Shown: positions 53,133 to 60,609 of the stretch, piece after piece
Layout: the number at the start of each line of letters is the position of its first letter
Position numbering within the stretch: the first letter of the stretch is position 1
Source of the DNA: Deltaproteobacteria bacterium
Lineage (GTDB): Bacteria > Bdellovibrionota_B > Oligoflexia > Oligoflexales > CAIYRB01
Direction of reading: 5' to 3'
NCBI GenBank assembly: GCA_016874735.1
Contig: VGTI01000014.1
Location: forward strand, 1 to 64,000
DNA length: 64,000 bases
Made by a program: the position numbers and the translations under genes
The notes under the pieces: model-generated
What the model was told of the DNA's origin: nothing
The model's input: the letters and a program-made list of their open reading frames with translations, nothing else
Database searches by the model: none

Positions 53133-53372
53133 ATGAGCCCGACAGTTTTTACACATGGCTCTTATCGATTCTTCTTCTTCTCGCGTGAGGAGCCGCGTTT
53201 GCATGTCCACGTGTCCTCGCCAAGTGGCGAAGCAAAGTTTTGGATAGAGCCGATCATCGCCCTCGCGTCAGCGCATGGATTAACTAAGCGTCAAGTTGGG
53301 TTGTTACAAAAACTGGTGGAACAGCATGAAAAAGAAATCCGGACGGCTTGGATCACGCACTTCAAAGCCTGA
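53133..53372 (+). CDS. DUF4160 protein
   Basis: A 79-residue cytoplasmic protein with the DUF4160 pattern: GSYRFFFFSREEPRLHVHV, then FWIEPIIALASAHGLTKRQV and KLVEQHEKEIRTAW. DUF4160 genes are commonly found directly before DUF2442 genes, as here, where the next gene starts inside this one (47-base overlap). The pair behaves in genomes like a small toxin-antitoxin-type or regulatory module, but no activity is established. Confidence 0.85.
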   Translation: MSPTVFTHGSYRFFFFSREEPRLHVHVSSPSGEAKFWIEPIIALASAHGLTKRQVGLLQKLVEQHEKEIRTAWITHFKA

Positions 53373-53628
53373 AGTATCGGCCGTCACCAAACATGGTATT
53401 TGGCTGTTAGTAGACAAAGTAGAGTACTTTGCTCCTTTTGCCGATTACCCTTGGTTTCAAACCGCGCCAGCTAAAGCGATTTTCTATGTTGAAACACCGC
53501 ATAAGGGCCATTTGAGATGGCCGGACCTAGATGTTGACCTGCATGTTGAATCTTTAACTCAACCGCATGCCTATCCACTCCTTGCCAAGGCTGCCCCATT
53601 GCGTCCCAAGCGTAAAAGGTCGGCTTGA
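53326..53628 (+). CDS. DUF2442 protein, partner of the DUF4160 gene
   Basis: A 100-residue protein from the ATG at 53326, in a different frame and overlapping the DUF4160 gene. After a basic start it has the DUF2442 pattern: SAVTKHGIWLLVDKVEYFAP, then FADYPWF, LRWPDLDVDLHVESL and a basic tail. The overlap indicates translational coupling and matched expression of the two products. Confidence 0.85.
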   Translation: MKKKSGRLGSRTSKPEVSAVTKHGIWLLVDKVEYFAPFADYPWFQTAPAKAIFYVETPHKGHLRWPDLDVDLHVESLTQPHAYPLLAKAAPLRPKRKRSA

Positions 53629-53713
53629 TTTCCCATAATTAGTAGCCCACTAAGGGCCGCGGCATTCCTAGGCGACAGCTTTTTCCATCATGGGTTTATA
53701 ATTAAATAAATTT

Positions 53714-53737
53714 TGGTGGAGGCGACGGGAGTCGAAT
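53714..53737 (-). other. 3' end of a tmRNA or tRNA gene, possible attachment site
   Basis: Read on the minus strand this is a T-loop TTCGA followed by CTCCCGTCGCCTCCACCA: a T-stem strand, a 7-base acceptor strand CGCCTCC, discriminator A and CCA. The rest of the RNA is missing; the preceding bases do not pair. A bare 20-25 base RNA 3' end is the usual footprint of phage or island integration. The A discriminator and acceptor sequence fit tmRNA better than tRNA-Ser, but this is not certain. Confidence 0.45.
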
Positions 53738-53889
53738 ACAGCAATAGCATTTTTCGCATCAAGCTAAGACTCAAGATAAATCACGGAATTCACGAACCAA
53801 AGTTTTAGAGTCAATCTACCGTTTTCTGCCGGCATTTGGGGTCGATTTCGAACCTTCTGCGTACGCCAAGCGTATACAAAATTTTCTGC

Positions 53890-54093
53890 TTACCGGCTCC
53901 ACTCAGATGCGATTTCGGTCTCCGGCAGACCAAGCGCATTAGCGATTTTATACATTGTCACATGCCTAGGCATCGAGGCTGAATTAAGCAGGCGACTGAG
54001 CGAGGGCTGCGGCGTTACCACCTTTCTGGCGACTTTGCTAACACCACCGTGGCGGTCAATCATATCGTTCAGACGTTTCCTCGGGCTCTTCAC
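53890..54093 (-). CDS. HTH antitoxin-like protein, C-terminal half of a split gene
   Basis: A 67-residue helix-turn-helix protein (RLNDMIDRHGGVSKVARKVV, PQPSLSRLLNSASMPRHVTM, YKIANALGLPETEI), similar to XRE-type antitoxins. Its ATG lies inside the upstream frame 54056-54295. A shift of one base at CCCG around 54080 would join LMELLGEEP to RKRLNDMIDRHGG and give one longer protein. It may therefore be a frameshifted gene, a programmed shift or a self-sufficient short antitoxin started at 54093. Confidence 0.6.
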   Translation of the reverse strand: MKSPRKRLNDMIDRHGGVSKVARKVVTPQPSLSRLLNSASMPRHVTMYKIANALGLPETEIASEWSR

Positions 54094-54295
54094 CCAAAAG
54101 CTCCATTAAGCCAACGATGGCGTCGTCCTGACGTGCGAGATTCACCACTTCTATCAACTTCAGGGCTAGATCGGGGTTATGGGGGTGGCAGGTTGGCACT
54201 GGTAAGGGGTGTGGGGGTATTGTGGCAATAAAGGGGGTGAATGTCCTACCATTGGCTTTCAGCCAATCAAAAACGGACAGAGACTGGCGATGCAA
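54056..54295 (-). pseudogene. N-terminal half of the split HTH antitoxin gene
   Basis: Only the latter part (NPDLALKLIEVVNLARQDDA, IVGLMELLGEEPEE) has coding character; the first 35 residues look like chance translation. It ends in another frame just past the start of 53890-54093. The LARQDDAIVGLMELLGEEP segment looks like the helical N-terminal region of the same antitoxin type. See 53890-54093 for the joining point. Confidence 0.4.
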
Positions 54296-54350
54296 ACGTG
54301 TCTCGTAAATCGACTAAGAGATATGCCGTACCAAGGCATCGGATGGAAGG

Positions 54351-54743
54351 TCACCATGGATATTCCGTCACATGTAGATCCGTGAAACTTGCGATTGCCG
54401 AAAAATCACGGTCCAAATGCCATACAGGTAGCTTTTCCTCTAAAGCCAACGCGGCTATCAAACAGTCGACCGACGATCTAATGGTCAAACCTCGTCTCCG
54501 CCCCGCCCGGTAGATGTCTGCGGCCTTAAGATAATGATCAATAGTCACCACCGCAGGACTGCACGGTAACGCCAAAATGGAAGATCTCATCTGCTCATAG
54601 GATGAGCCCGTAGGAAGCCCTTGAATTAGCTCCTGCACGATGGGAGGTGCTACGGCAAGTTGAAATAGCTGCTCAACCTCGAGATGAAAACGAGGTTTTT
54701 TGCTAAACAGATTGATCCATATCGATGTGTCGACCAAATACAT
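54351..54743 (-). CDS. vapC: VapC-type PIN-domain toxin
   Basis: A 130-residue PIN-domain ribonuclease. Metal-binding acids are Asp in MYLVDTSIWINLF, Glu in VQELIQGL, Asp in SSVDCLIAALA and Asp in HLDRDFSAIA. VapC toxins cut tRNA or rRNA and are held inactive by VapB. The ATG follows the TAA of vapB directly, so the pair is translationally coupled. Length and motifs are complete, so it should be active. Confidence 0.93.
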   Translation of the reverse strand: MYLVDTSIWINLFSKKPRFHLEVEQLFQLAVAPPIVQELIQGLPTGSSYEQMRSSILALPCSPAVVTIDHYLKAADIYRAGRRRGLTIRSSVDCLIAALALEEKLPVWHLDRDFSAIASFTDLHVTEYPW

Positions 54744-54965
54744 TTAGGCGCGTCGCTTCTTGGTCTTTGATTGATCTTCCCGCATTGCAGGGAGACTGCC
54801 ATCCCAAGCGCCTGTGCCGAAGAATTCAGCTAAGCGTCGAATTTTAAGTAACTGAATCGTCTGAGCCAACGCTTGATTGACTGCATCTGACTGGGTACTG
54901 GCTCCCAAGAGACGTTTAGCCTCGGTCAGGAGCTTTTCATCAATAACAAGGTTAGTGCGCTTCAT
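54744..54965 (-). CDS. vapB: VapB-type antitoxin
   Basis: A 73-residue antitoxin with an N-terminal DNA-binding ribbon-helix-helix (MKRTNLVIDEKLLTEAKRLL, STQSDAVNQALAQTIQ) and a C-terminal tail (EFFGTGAWDGSLPAM) that would occupy the VapC active site. I chose ATG 54965, where the domain starts; the open frame upstream runs through the promoter. Operator-like repeats lie at 54969-55009, as expected for autoregulation by the VapBC complex. Confidence 0.92.
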   Translation of the reverse strand: MKRTNLVIDEKLLTEAKRLLGASTQSDAVNQALAQTIQLLKIRRLAEFFGTGAWDGSLPAMREDQSKTKKRRA

Positions 54966-54968
54966 GAC

Positions 54969-55009
54969 GGTGTAACTCCATACACACAAGGTGTAACAAA
55001 TATGTGTAT
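54969..55009. promoter_or_regulatory. vapBC operator/promoter repeats
   Basis: Two direct copies of GGTGTAAC (54969-54976, 54990-54997) and an inverted pair ATACACA (54980-54986) / TGTGTAT (55003-55009) lie just upstream of vapB. Confidence 0.55.
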
Positions 55010-55547
55010 GATATGTCAATGTCTCTATGCGCAATTGGTTGCGCCTGAGGCAGTCGAATGGCGTGGTCTTGGAACGGTCTACAATAACGGTCAGCATGTG
55101 GCAGTAGCCCTGACCCAGCGTGATGGCTACAACTCACTTTTCAGTACGCTACTCTGCACCAGCAATTGCTCCGTAGCCTCCTCCTGGCATTTGGTCAGTA
55201 GCGCCCATCCTGCGAATAGCCGCATCGCTGCACCAGCCATCAGCTCTACCGGCACGATCTCCATCGCAGGAGGCGGCAACGGCATTCCAACCTTTGTCAG
55301 AACCTACTCCGCCAACTGCATCACCGACCAATCGTGGGAGCAATTGCAAATAGCCAGCGGGCAGAATAACTCCAGTGCGCAGACTATCGTTCACACCTCA
55401 TCAGGCACCCACGTGGCACAGGTCTTAAGTGGCTACCCGTCCAGCCTGTTCAGCACCCAGAAGGTGTTTAAGTTGTACCTCAATGTCCAATACCTTGGAC
55501 CACAGGTGTTTATTTTTCTCTGCATTGGCGCCTTTAAACATCAATGA
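55002..55547 (+). pseudogene. fragment of a secreted beta-propeller-like protein
   Basis: An open frame whose sequence after about 55030 has the feel of a repeat-rich extracellular beta-propeller (GLGTVYNNGQHVAVALTQRD, RIAAPAISSTGTISIAGGGN, AQTIVHTSSGTHVAQVLSGY), with Cys pairs. It has no signal peptide. Its ATG lies inside the vapBC operator and its last 25 residues change character, so it is an internal fragment cut at both ends. Confidence 0.4.
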
Positions 55548-55618
55548 CCTCACTTGTTGGTTGGAGCCTCTAGACGAGCAAGCGAGACGATTGATTCGAG
55601 GATGATCCTTAAGCACTC

Positions 55619-55908
55619 ATGGCATCATCCCAAGACCCGCCGACCCAAAGGGTCGACGGAGTGAGGAGGCTCACGATCACAGGGGACGACGACAACCAAC
55701 CTTGCGAGTACTACGAGGGCCTCCCTCCAGACTACGACGAAAATATGCGTTTGACTGGATCAAAATTTCCATTCGCAACATCCGTTCTGAAAAGTCATTG
55801 CTTAGGGAAATTCGTGGATTTTCTGTGACACTAACATCTCCGAGGCGCACCGGTCCGAAGGCCGTATCAGAGGTCATCATAAGCGGACTGAACCTCATCC
55901 TCAGGTGA
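55619..55908 (+). pseudogene. small unknown gene, apparently frameshifted
   Basis: The frame from ATG 55619 (MASSQDPPTQRVDGVRRLTI, CEYYEGLPPDYDE) loses coding character near 55745. The +1 frame then continues plausibly (KYAFDWIKISIRNIRSEKSL, GFSVTLTSPRRTGPKAVSEV) to a stop at 55908. One missing A in the GAAAAT run would explain it. The joined product would have about 96 residues. Not recognised; a sequencing error is possible. Confidence 0.35.
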
Positions 55909-56990
55909 ACCCCGGGCCTCTGCGAAACTTTGCTCGAGGTCGCCCTGGGTCATGGATCGCGGCGCGGATGTCCATCTCAGTGCCGCACTTGGGACAGGTG
56001 CCGCCGTCGATCTAGAAGATGCGCCCCAGGAGTTTCGCGCGGCGGTGGTTTTTGACCTTCTTTTTGTCGACGGTTTCAGGGTTGAAGCCCTTACGGGCCT
56101 TCGGACCCGGCACAATCAGATTGCGCCACTTGCTGTGCGGCGAGATGACGCCGGTGTCGAGCGTTTAGTGCGCGCGGGGAGGAGGCACCATCGCACAGAG
56201 TTTTTGACTGAGCTCCATGGGCGACAACAGGATTGCCCGTGTACCATCCGAGAAGACGCGCTTCATGGTGTAAACAAGGTCACCGTGGTCGTTGACGCTG
56301 AGCCGGTCGGTGGCGAGGGGTGACCGGGTCATGTAGGCGACGAGTTCTTCGAAGTGCCGCCGATTCGTGGCGCTGACGAATGCGCCGGCCTGGAGGTTGA
56401 AGCCGTTGATGGTGGCACACTTGGTGCCTTTGACAAGCGGCGTCTCCTCCTCGAACCCGAACCCCTTGCCAATCTTGCGGACGAAGTGCCCGGCGCGGGG
56501 GCCGAGCGCGATCTTGCTCTGGACTCCGGCGCCAAAGTCCGCGGTCATGGCGGCGTTGTCCTGGAACATCTCGTCAGCGTCCGGGCGCATGACAAACTCC
56601 GCGTCGCTATCCAAGTAGCCGTGACGGCGCAGGAGTTTGACGGTGCGCTTGGCGATCTTGTCCACGACGCTCGCCAAATCCGCGTCACTGGGACCGGCGA
56701 GCGCGTGGAGGCGCGGCGCGACGCCCTCTGTCGCCGGCGTCCGGTAAACGCCCTCGAAACGGGAACGTCAACACCCACTGTCGATACGGCGCATGTGGCA
56801 GCACATGGTCAACAAGGTGCTTGACCGACTCGGCCATCCGCTTACCGAAACAGCTGGGACAAAAGCACCCCGGACAGAATGCCAGAACGAAGCCGTACTG
56901 CAGAATGCCGCATGTGAGAAAGCCGCGCAGCTCCTTGGCCACTCGCTCCGGTACGGGACGGCCTTCGGCTTCGAGAGATGGGCTTGTGCG
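55905..56990 (-). pseudogene. IS91-like transposase remnant (copy B, both ends represented)
   Basis: In minus-strand order: VAKELRGFLTCGILQYGF with a shortened zinc motif (FCPGCFCPSCFGKRM), HLVDHVLPHAPYRQWVLTFPF, a deletion of the central catalytic part, GVYRTPATEGVAPRLHALAG, VVDKIAKRTVKLLRRHGYLD, GKGFGFEEETPLVKGTK, NGFNLQAGAFVSATNRRH, PPPRAH-stop, TLDTGVISPHSKWRN, and a C-terminal CPKCGTEMDIRAAIHDP. The frame changes near 56690, there is a TAA after PPPRAH and another stop after KLLGRIF. The part 56008-56470 is nearly identical to 49961-50422. Confidence 0.8.
56008..56470. repeat. long direct repeat, second copy of 49961-50422
   Basis: About 460 bases in the same orientation as 49961-50422, with only scattered differences (for example near 56011-56050 and one base at 56204), about 6.05 kb apart. 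It could support recombination that deletes the HdeD, DUF4160/2442 and vapBC genes. Confidence 0.8.
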
Positions 56991-57045
56991 GCTGCCGAGC
57001 TGTCCGGGACTCCTAGGAGCGGCGGTCGAAGGTGAGTTGAACACC

Positions 57046-59394
57046 CTACCATCCAGACCGAAAAGCTTCCTCACGGTCCCGCAACCAAACCAGACACTCC
57101 TTTTGTCGCTCACGCTGCACCTGATCCCGCGCAAACAGCGCCTCCTGCTTCGTCAGCACCAGTTTGTGCGGACTACCCATGTGAATCGTTGTATGAGTCA
57201 CTGGCAGCAGATGGCGATCAATGATGCCATGGATGTGAAAGCGACGTTCTTTGGACAGCGGCCATTCAAATCTGACGCGGGTGCTGGCCCGAAGAAACGA
57301 GGCCAACTCCTTGCACAGGTCGCACGAGCACCCCTTCGGGGGCTGAATGGACCAATTATCGGGGTTACGCACTGGGGTGTTTATCGCCATTTCGAGCTGC
57401 CCGATCACATGCTCGTAGAATCGCTGCAATCCGAGGTCCCGCGCCCCAATTGGCCGACTGGCCTCCAAGCAACTTGCCAGCAGGTCTGCAGCCAACTCTG
57501 GCGCTAGCGCCTGATCGGGACTCGTCAGTATGGCGATCAGTTCGTCGCGCACATTGCTTGCGCCTGTTACCGCCGCGGCAACAAAGTGTGACGCAAGGTC
57601 GTCCAAGTACCTCTTAGTCATAGTTTTATCGCTAAATGGCGCGGCAGATTTAAGTTTGCCAGCGTGACGACGCCGGAATTTTTCCGCTTCATGCTTAACG
57701 AGCCAACGTATCAACGTCGCTCCGTGGGGTCTACTAGCAACCAACGCCTGAGCGAGCGCAGGAAACTTGGGAAGCCACTGGGGCGCATCTAAACGCGTGT
57801 CTTTTTCCCAGGCGATGAATAGGCGCTTACCCCATTCAAAGCCATAGCACTCGATCAAGTCAACGGCGATCGGGACGACTTTGTCGTCGAGTCGCTCCGG
57901 TCCAAACGGTGCCAGCAAACCGAATGCCGTATCGGAAGTCATCGCGACAGCGACCGAGAAAACGCCATGAACGAATCCAGCAGTGGTTTCCCGATCTGCT
58001 ACAGCCTCCCAAAACGGCAACAGGTCTTTTGCCTTGGATCTCGCGTCCTCCAAATTGCCGGCCTTGATCAGAGATCTCAGCTCCTTGATCGCCCAGGATG
58101 GCGTTGCCTTGGCGCGGATCACGAAGTTCCGCTCACGGGGCCACATGATGACCGCGGCGCGATGGTACCAACGATCTACAGTGTTGCCGTAGTTGCCCAT
58201 GTAGCCTTCGTGCTCGGACTTGAAAGGGTCCAGCTCGTCCGAAGCCCGCGTGAAGCATATTTCAGCATTGGTCGGCTCAACGGACATTCCCGTGGCCGCA
58301 TTCCCCTTAAGGTCGACGAAATGGCGAAGTTCAACGTCCGAGGCAACTAGGTCGATGAGTTCGTAATCATCGGCCTTGCCGCTGGAAGGTTCATCATGCG
58401 TCTCGTCATCTTCGTCGTATCGCCAGCGGCTGTAACGCCGCCGCCGGTAACCGTAGGTGAGTTCATCTTCTTCGCAGGACCAGCATTCGTGAACATCGGC
58501 GAGCGCTAGGTACATCTCGCAATCAAGACTCTCGGCAACGTGAGCCAAAGCTTCCACCCGCGAACGATCGATGTTCTTCAGCTGGGCGAACTTAAGGCCC
58601 CTCTGCGTGTACTCGTGATCGAGCAGATAGACGAGACGGTCGTGGTTCTGCCGCGGGGGCCTTGAACAGGGTGTCGCAACTGGCGTCGAGAAATATTCTT
58701 TAACAGCCCCAACAAGGCGCTGCGACCGTACAGGTTGATGTCCGTGCCTGAGTCCGTCCCCACTCTTAAAAACCAGATGATAGGTCAGCGTCACCCGGTA
58801 CCCCGATTTGACCGGTTTCACCTCGTGATTGCAGTCGGCGTAAAACGCGTAGACCGCGCAGTCTTTGGGTCCTCGCTTGCGTCCGCGGAAAATTCTGCTC
58901 TCCTCATGATGCTGAACTGTGAGACTCCCACCTTCGTGCTGACAGGGCAGTTCTACGATGAGCGATCCGACCATGTCGTCGGACCTCTCGGAGTCCTGGT
59001 GTGGCGCAAAGAATTGGCCGGGCCCGTAAACGAGCAGCTTGTCGAGAACCGCATCAAGTGAGCCATCATCGGGAAGGCCGAGGTCACTTTGGATTCTCGC
59101 TAGCATCGGCTCAAGATCGCCTCGCCAAGCTCGTTCCTCGATCTTGATCAGCTCGGGAGCAATCTCCGAGGTGTCGCGTACACGCTTGTCTTGCAGGGTC
59201 TGGTTGCGACGACCAAACGGCGCTGGCCTACCAACGGTGCATAGCTTTCGAGCTGTGGCCGCTGAGATCGGGAACTGGATCGGACCGACACCCTGAACAT
59301 CGATGTGTAATCCGGCCGATCCACACACCAGGTCGGTCGCGAATGACCCTCTACCCTTGATGGCCGCAAGCGCTGCAGTGATTTCATTCAGCAT
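57046..59394 (-). CDS. large 2-oxoglutarate/Fe(II)-dependent oxygenase
   Basis: A 782-residue protein. Residues about 110-215 form a prolyl-hydroxylase-like dioxygenase domain: LLVYGPGQFFAPHQDSERSD with the His-x-Asp iron ligands, SLIVELPCQHEGGSLTV, the second His in CNHEVKPVKSGYRVTLTYHL and the oxoglutarate-binding Arg in that same stretch. The other 550 residues are helical with a Cys cluster near the end (PPKGCSCDLCKELASFL) that may bind zinc. Similar long proteins with this N-terminal domain occur in fungi and scattered bacteria, with no known substrate. The start overlaps a short upstream frame by 7 bases; it appears to be the last gene of the 60121 operon. Confidence 0.8.
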   Translation of the reverse strand: MLNEITAALAAIKGRGSFATDLVCGSAGLHIDVQGVGPIQFPISAATARKLCTVGRPAPFGRRNQTLQDKRVRDTSEIAPELIKIEERAWRGDLEPMLARIQSDLGLPDDGSLDAVLDKLLVYGPGQFFAPHQDSERSDDMVGSLIVELPCQHEGGSLTVQHHEESRIFRGRKRGPKDCAVYAFYADCNHEVKPVKSGYRVTLTYHLVFKSGDGLRHGHQPVRSQRLVGAVKEYFSTPVATPCSRPPRQNHDRLVYLLDHEYTQRGLKFAQLKNIDRSRVEALAHVAESLDCEMYLALADVHECWSCEEDELTYGYRRRRYSRWRYDEDDETHDEPSSGKADDYELIDLVASDVELRHFVDLKGNAATGMSVEPTNAEICFTRASDELDPFKSEHEGYMGNYGNTVDRWYHRAAVIMWPRERNFVIRAKATPSWAIKELRSLIKAGNLEDARSKAKDLLPFWEAVADRETTAGFVHGVFSVAVAMTSDTAFGLLAPFGPERLDDKVVPIAVDLIECYGFEWGKRLFIAWEKDTRLDAPQWLPKFPALAQALVASRPHGATLIRWLVKHEAEKFRRRHAGKLKSAAPFSDKTMTKRYLDDLASHFVAAAVTGASNVRDELIAILTSPDQALAPELAADLLASCLEASRPIGARDLGLQRFYEHVIGQLEMAINTPVRNPDNWSIQPPKGCSCDLCKELASFLRASTRVRFEWPLSKERRFHIHGIIDRHLLPVTHTTIHMGSPHKLVLTKQEALFARDQVQRERQKECLVWLRDREEAFRSGW

Positions 59395-59513
59395 CTAGAC
59401 ACCTCCAACCGCACCTCGAGCGGAAACTCTTCGGGGGTTGAGTTGATGTGGGTCTTGCTGACTCTGAGCCGCATCAGAACATCCTCCGTGACCCGCGATT
59501 CTTCCCAGATCAC
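59388..59513 (-). CDS. possible 41-residue ORF between the two operon genes
   Basis: From a GTG at 59513 the minus strand reads VIWEESRVTEDVLMRLRVSK, then THINSTPEEFPLEVRLEVSR and C, stopping at a TGA that overlaps the ATG of the oxygenase. Composition is protein-like. The frame stays open further upstream, so it may instead be a shifted extension of the 59543-60121 gene. No ribosome site is obvious. Confidence 0.35.
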   Translation of the reverse strand: MIWEESRVTEDVLMRLRVSKTHINSTPEEFPLEVRLEVSRC

Positions 59514-59542
59514 GCTGTGGTCGTCAAGCGGTCGGGCCGCAG

Positions 59543-60121
59543 CTACGGATGGCCACCGCCTCGGACATATCGGCCGCGCGAGTCTCTTTGTCCTGAATGA
59601 TAGTCCTCAAGCTGCTGGAGTTCTTCGGGGCTAAGCGGCGAGGGTTCCACCACTTGGGACGGCGCCTTGACTAAGATGGTAGACGACACCTTGGTCCATA
59701 GTTTCACCATTAGGTTGACGGCCTGGGTCAGCGGCGTGACCACTTCTTCGGGCATCTCTGGCTTCTTCTCTGCAACAAGCGTCTGCACCAACCCCATAGC
59801 TTCGACCAGAGTTTCAACATCAATCTGCATGGCAGTCTGGCCATGCTTCCAGTTGCGCAGCGCCTTGATGAGGGTTTCGAGCTGATCTTTTCGCAAAAGC
59901 GCCATCTGCATGGAGCCAAATTTAGGGTCCTGAAAGATCCGTACTAAGTTGGGTGACTTTTGCCAAGCTTCGGCCACCTGCTCAACATTCTCGGTACGGG
60001 TGACCGACCAGCGGGCCGGTTCGTACTGGAATTCTGGCAGGCTTAAGGGCGTCAAAGGCCGCTCGCTCTTGGTAAGCAGGCCAGGGTTGGTGGCTGGTTT
60101 GGTAAGGGATTGACTGGTCAT
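59543..60121 (-). CDS. unknown cytoplasmic protein, first gene of the oxygenase operon
   Basis: A 192-residue protein with no signal or membrane segment. It has a Pro-rich start (LTPLSLPEFQYEPARW), a helical middle (VEQVAEAWQKSPNLVRIFQD, LETLIKALRNWKHGQTAMQI, DVETLVEAMGLVQTLVAEKK) and a charged, Gly-rich tail (DSRGRYVRGGGHP). I do not recognise it. A 13-bp dyad at 60166-60201 stands 45 bases before its ATG, suggesting regulation of the whole unit, and the oxygenase follows about 150 bases after its stop. Confidence 0.55.
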   Translation of the reverse strand: MTSQSLTKPATNPGLLTKSERPLTPLSLPEFQYEPARWSVTRTENVEQVAEAWQKSPNLVRIFQDPKFGSMQMALLRKDQLETLIKALRNWKHGQTAMQIDVETLVEAMGLVQTLVAEKKPEMPEEVVTPLTQAVNLMVKLWTKVSSTILVKAPSQVVEPSPLSPEELQQLEDYHSGQRDSRGRYVRGGGHP

Positions 60122-60165
60122 AGCGGGTCTCCCAAGTGAGTAAGCCTCATCTCGGATATCGGCAT

Positions 60166-60201
60166 ATTTTCAGAGAAAATTTAGCGCATTTCTCTGAAAA
60201 T
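60166..60201. promoter_or_regulatory. perfect 13-bp dyad upstream of the oxygenase operon
   Basis: ATTTTCAGAGAAA (60166-60178) and TTTCTCTGAAAAT (60189-60201) are exact inverted repeats with a 10-base spacer. The centre-to-centre distance of 23 bases is about two helical turns, as for a dimeric repressor. Confidence 0.6.
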
Positions 60202-60503
60202 AGCACAAATTTCCTCGAAATCTTGCTTTGCCGGGACCCACTGCCGCTCTCCGCAATCTACCTAAAACCATTCATTCAGGCTATTGAATGGGCATATGTA
60301 GGTATGGATTTGGCTAGCTGTATTCAGCCCCCGTGAACTTGAGAACTTGGCCTTAGCATCGCGATATTGTGGCCGGGAATTGGCAGGGAAAAGCTGAAAT
60401 TTCGTGAAACACCAGTTAGGGGACCTTAGAGCAGGCTCATTGTTTTCAAACCCTTAACTCAATTACCATTCTCACTTTCCCCACGCAGAGGACAGATGAA
60501 GAA
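60202..60503. other. about 300 bases without a gene
   Basis: This lies between the dyad and the tRNA gene. Short frames here have no coding character. I see nothing recognisable. Confidence 0.4.
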
Positions 60504-60579
60504 TGGTCGGGGTGACAAGATTCGAACTTGCGACCTCGTCGTCCCGAACGACGCGCGCTACCAACTGCGCTACACCCCG
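60504..60579 (-). tRNA. tRNA-Pro (anticodon CGG)
   Basis: A complete 76-base cloverleaf on the minus strand: acceptor CGGGGTG/CACCCCG, D-arm GCGC-AGTTGGTA-GCGC, anticodon stem CGTCG/CGACG with loop TTCGGGA (anticodon CGG), variable AGGTC, T-arm GCAAG-TTCGAAT-CTTGT (one wobble pair), discriminator A and an encoded CCA. It reads the proline codon CCG. Confidence 0.95.
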
Positions 60580-60609
60580 CCAAATGAGGCTCCCACTATG
60601 GCAGAAACC

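Noticed and set aside
54241-54513. Plus-strand frame of 90 codons
   Set aside because: Antisense to the complete vapC gene.
55845-55885. Short similarity between 55845-55885 and 57925-57950 (about 20 of 22 bases)
   Set aside because: It is too short to distinguish a relic of the oxygenase gene from chance.
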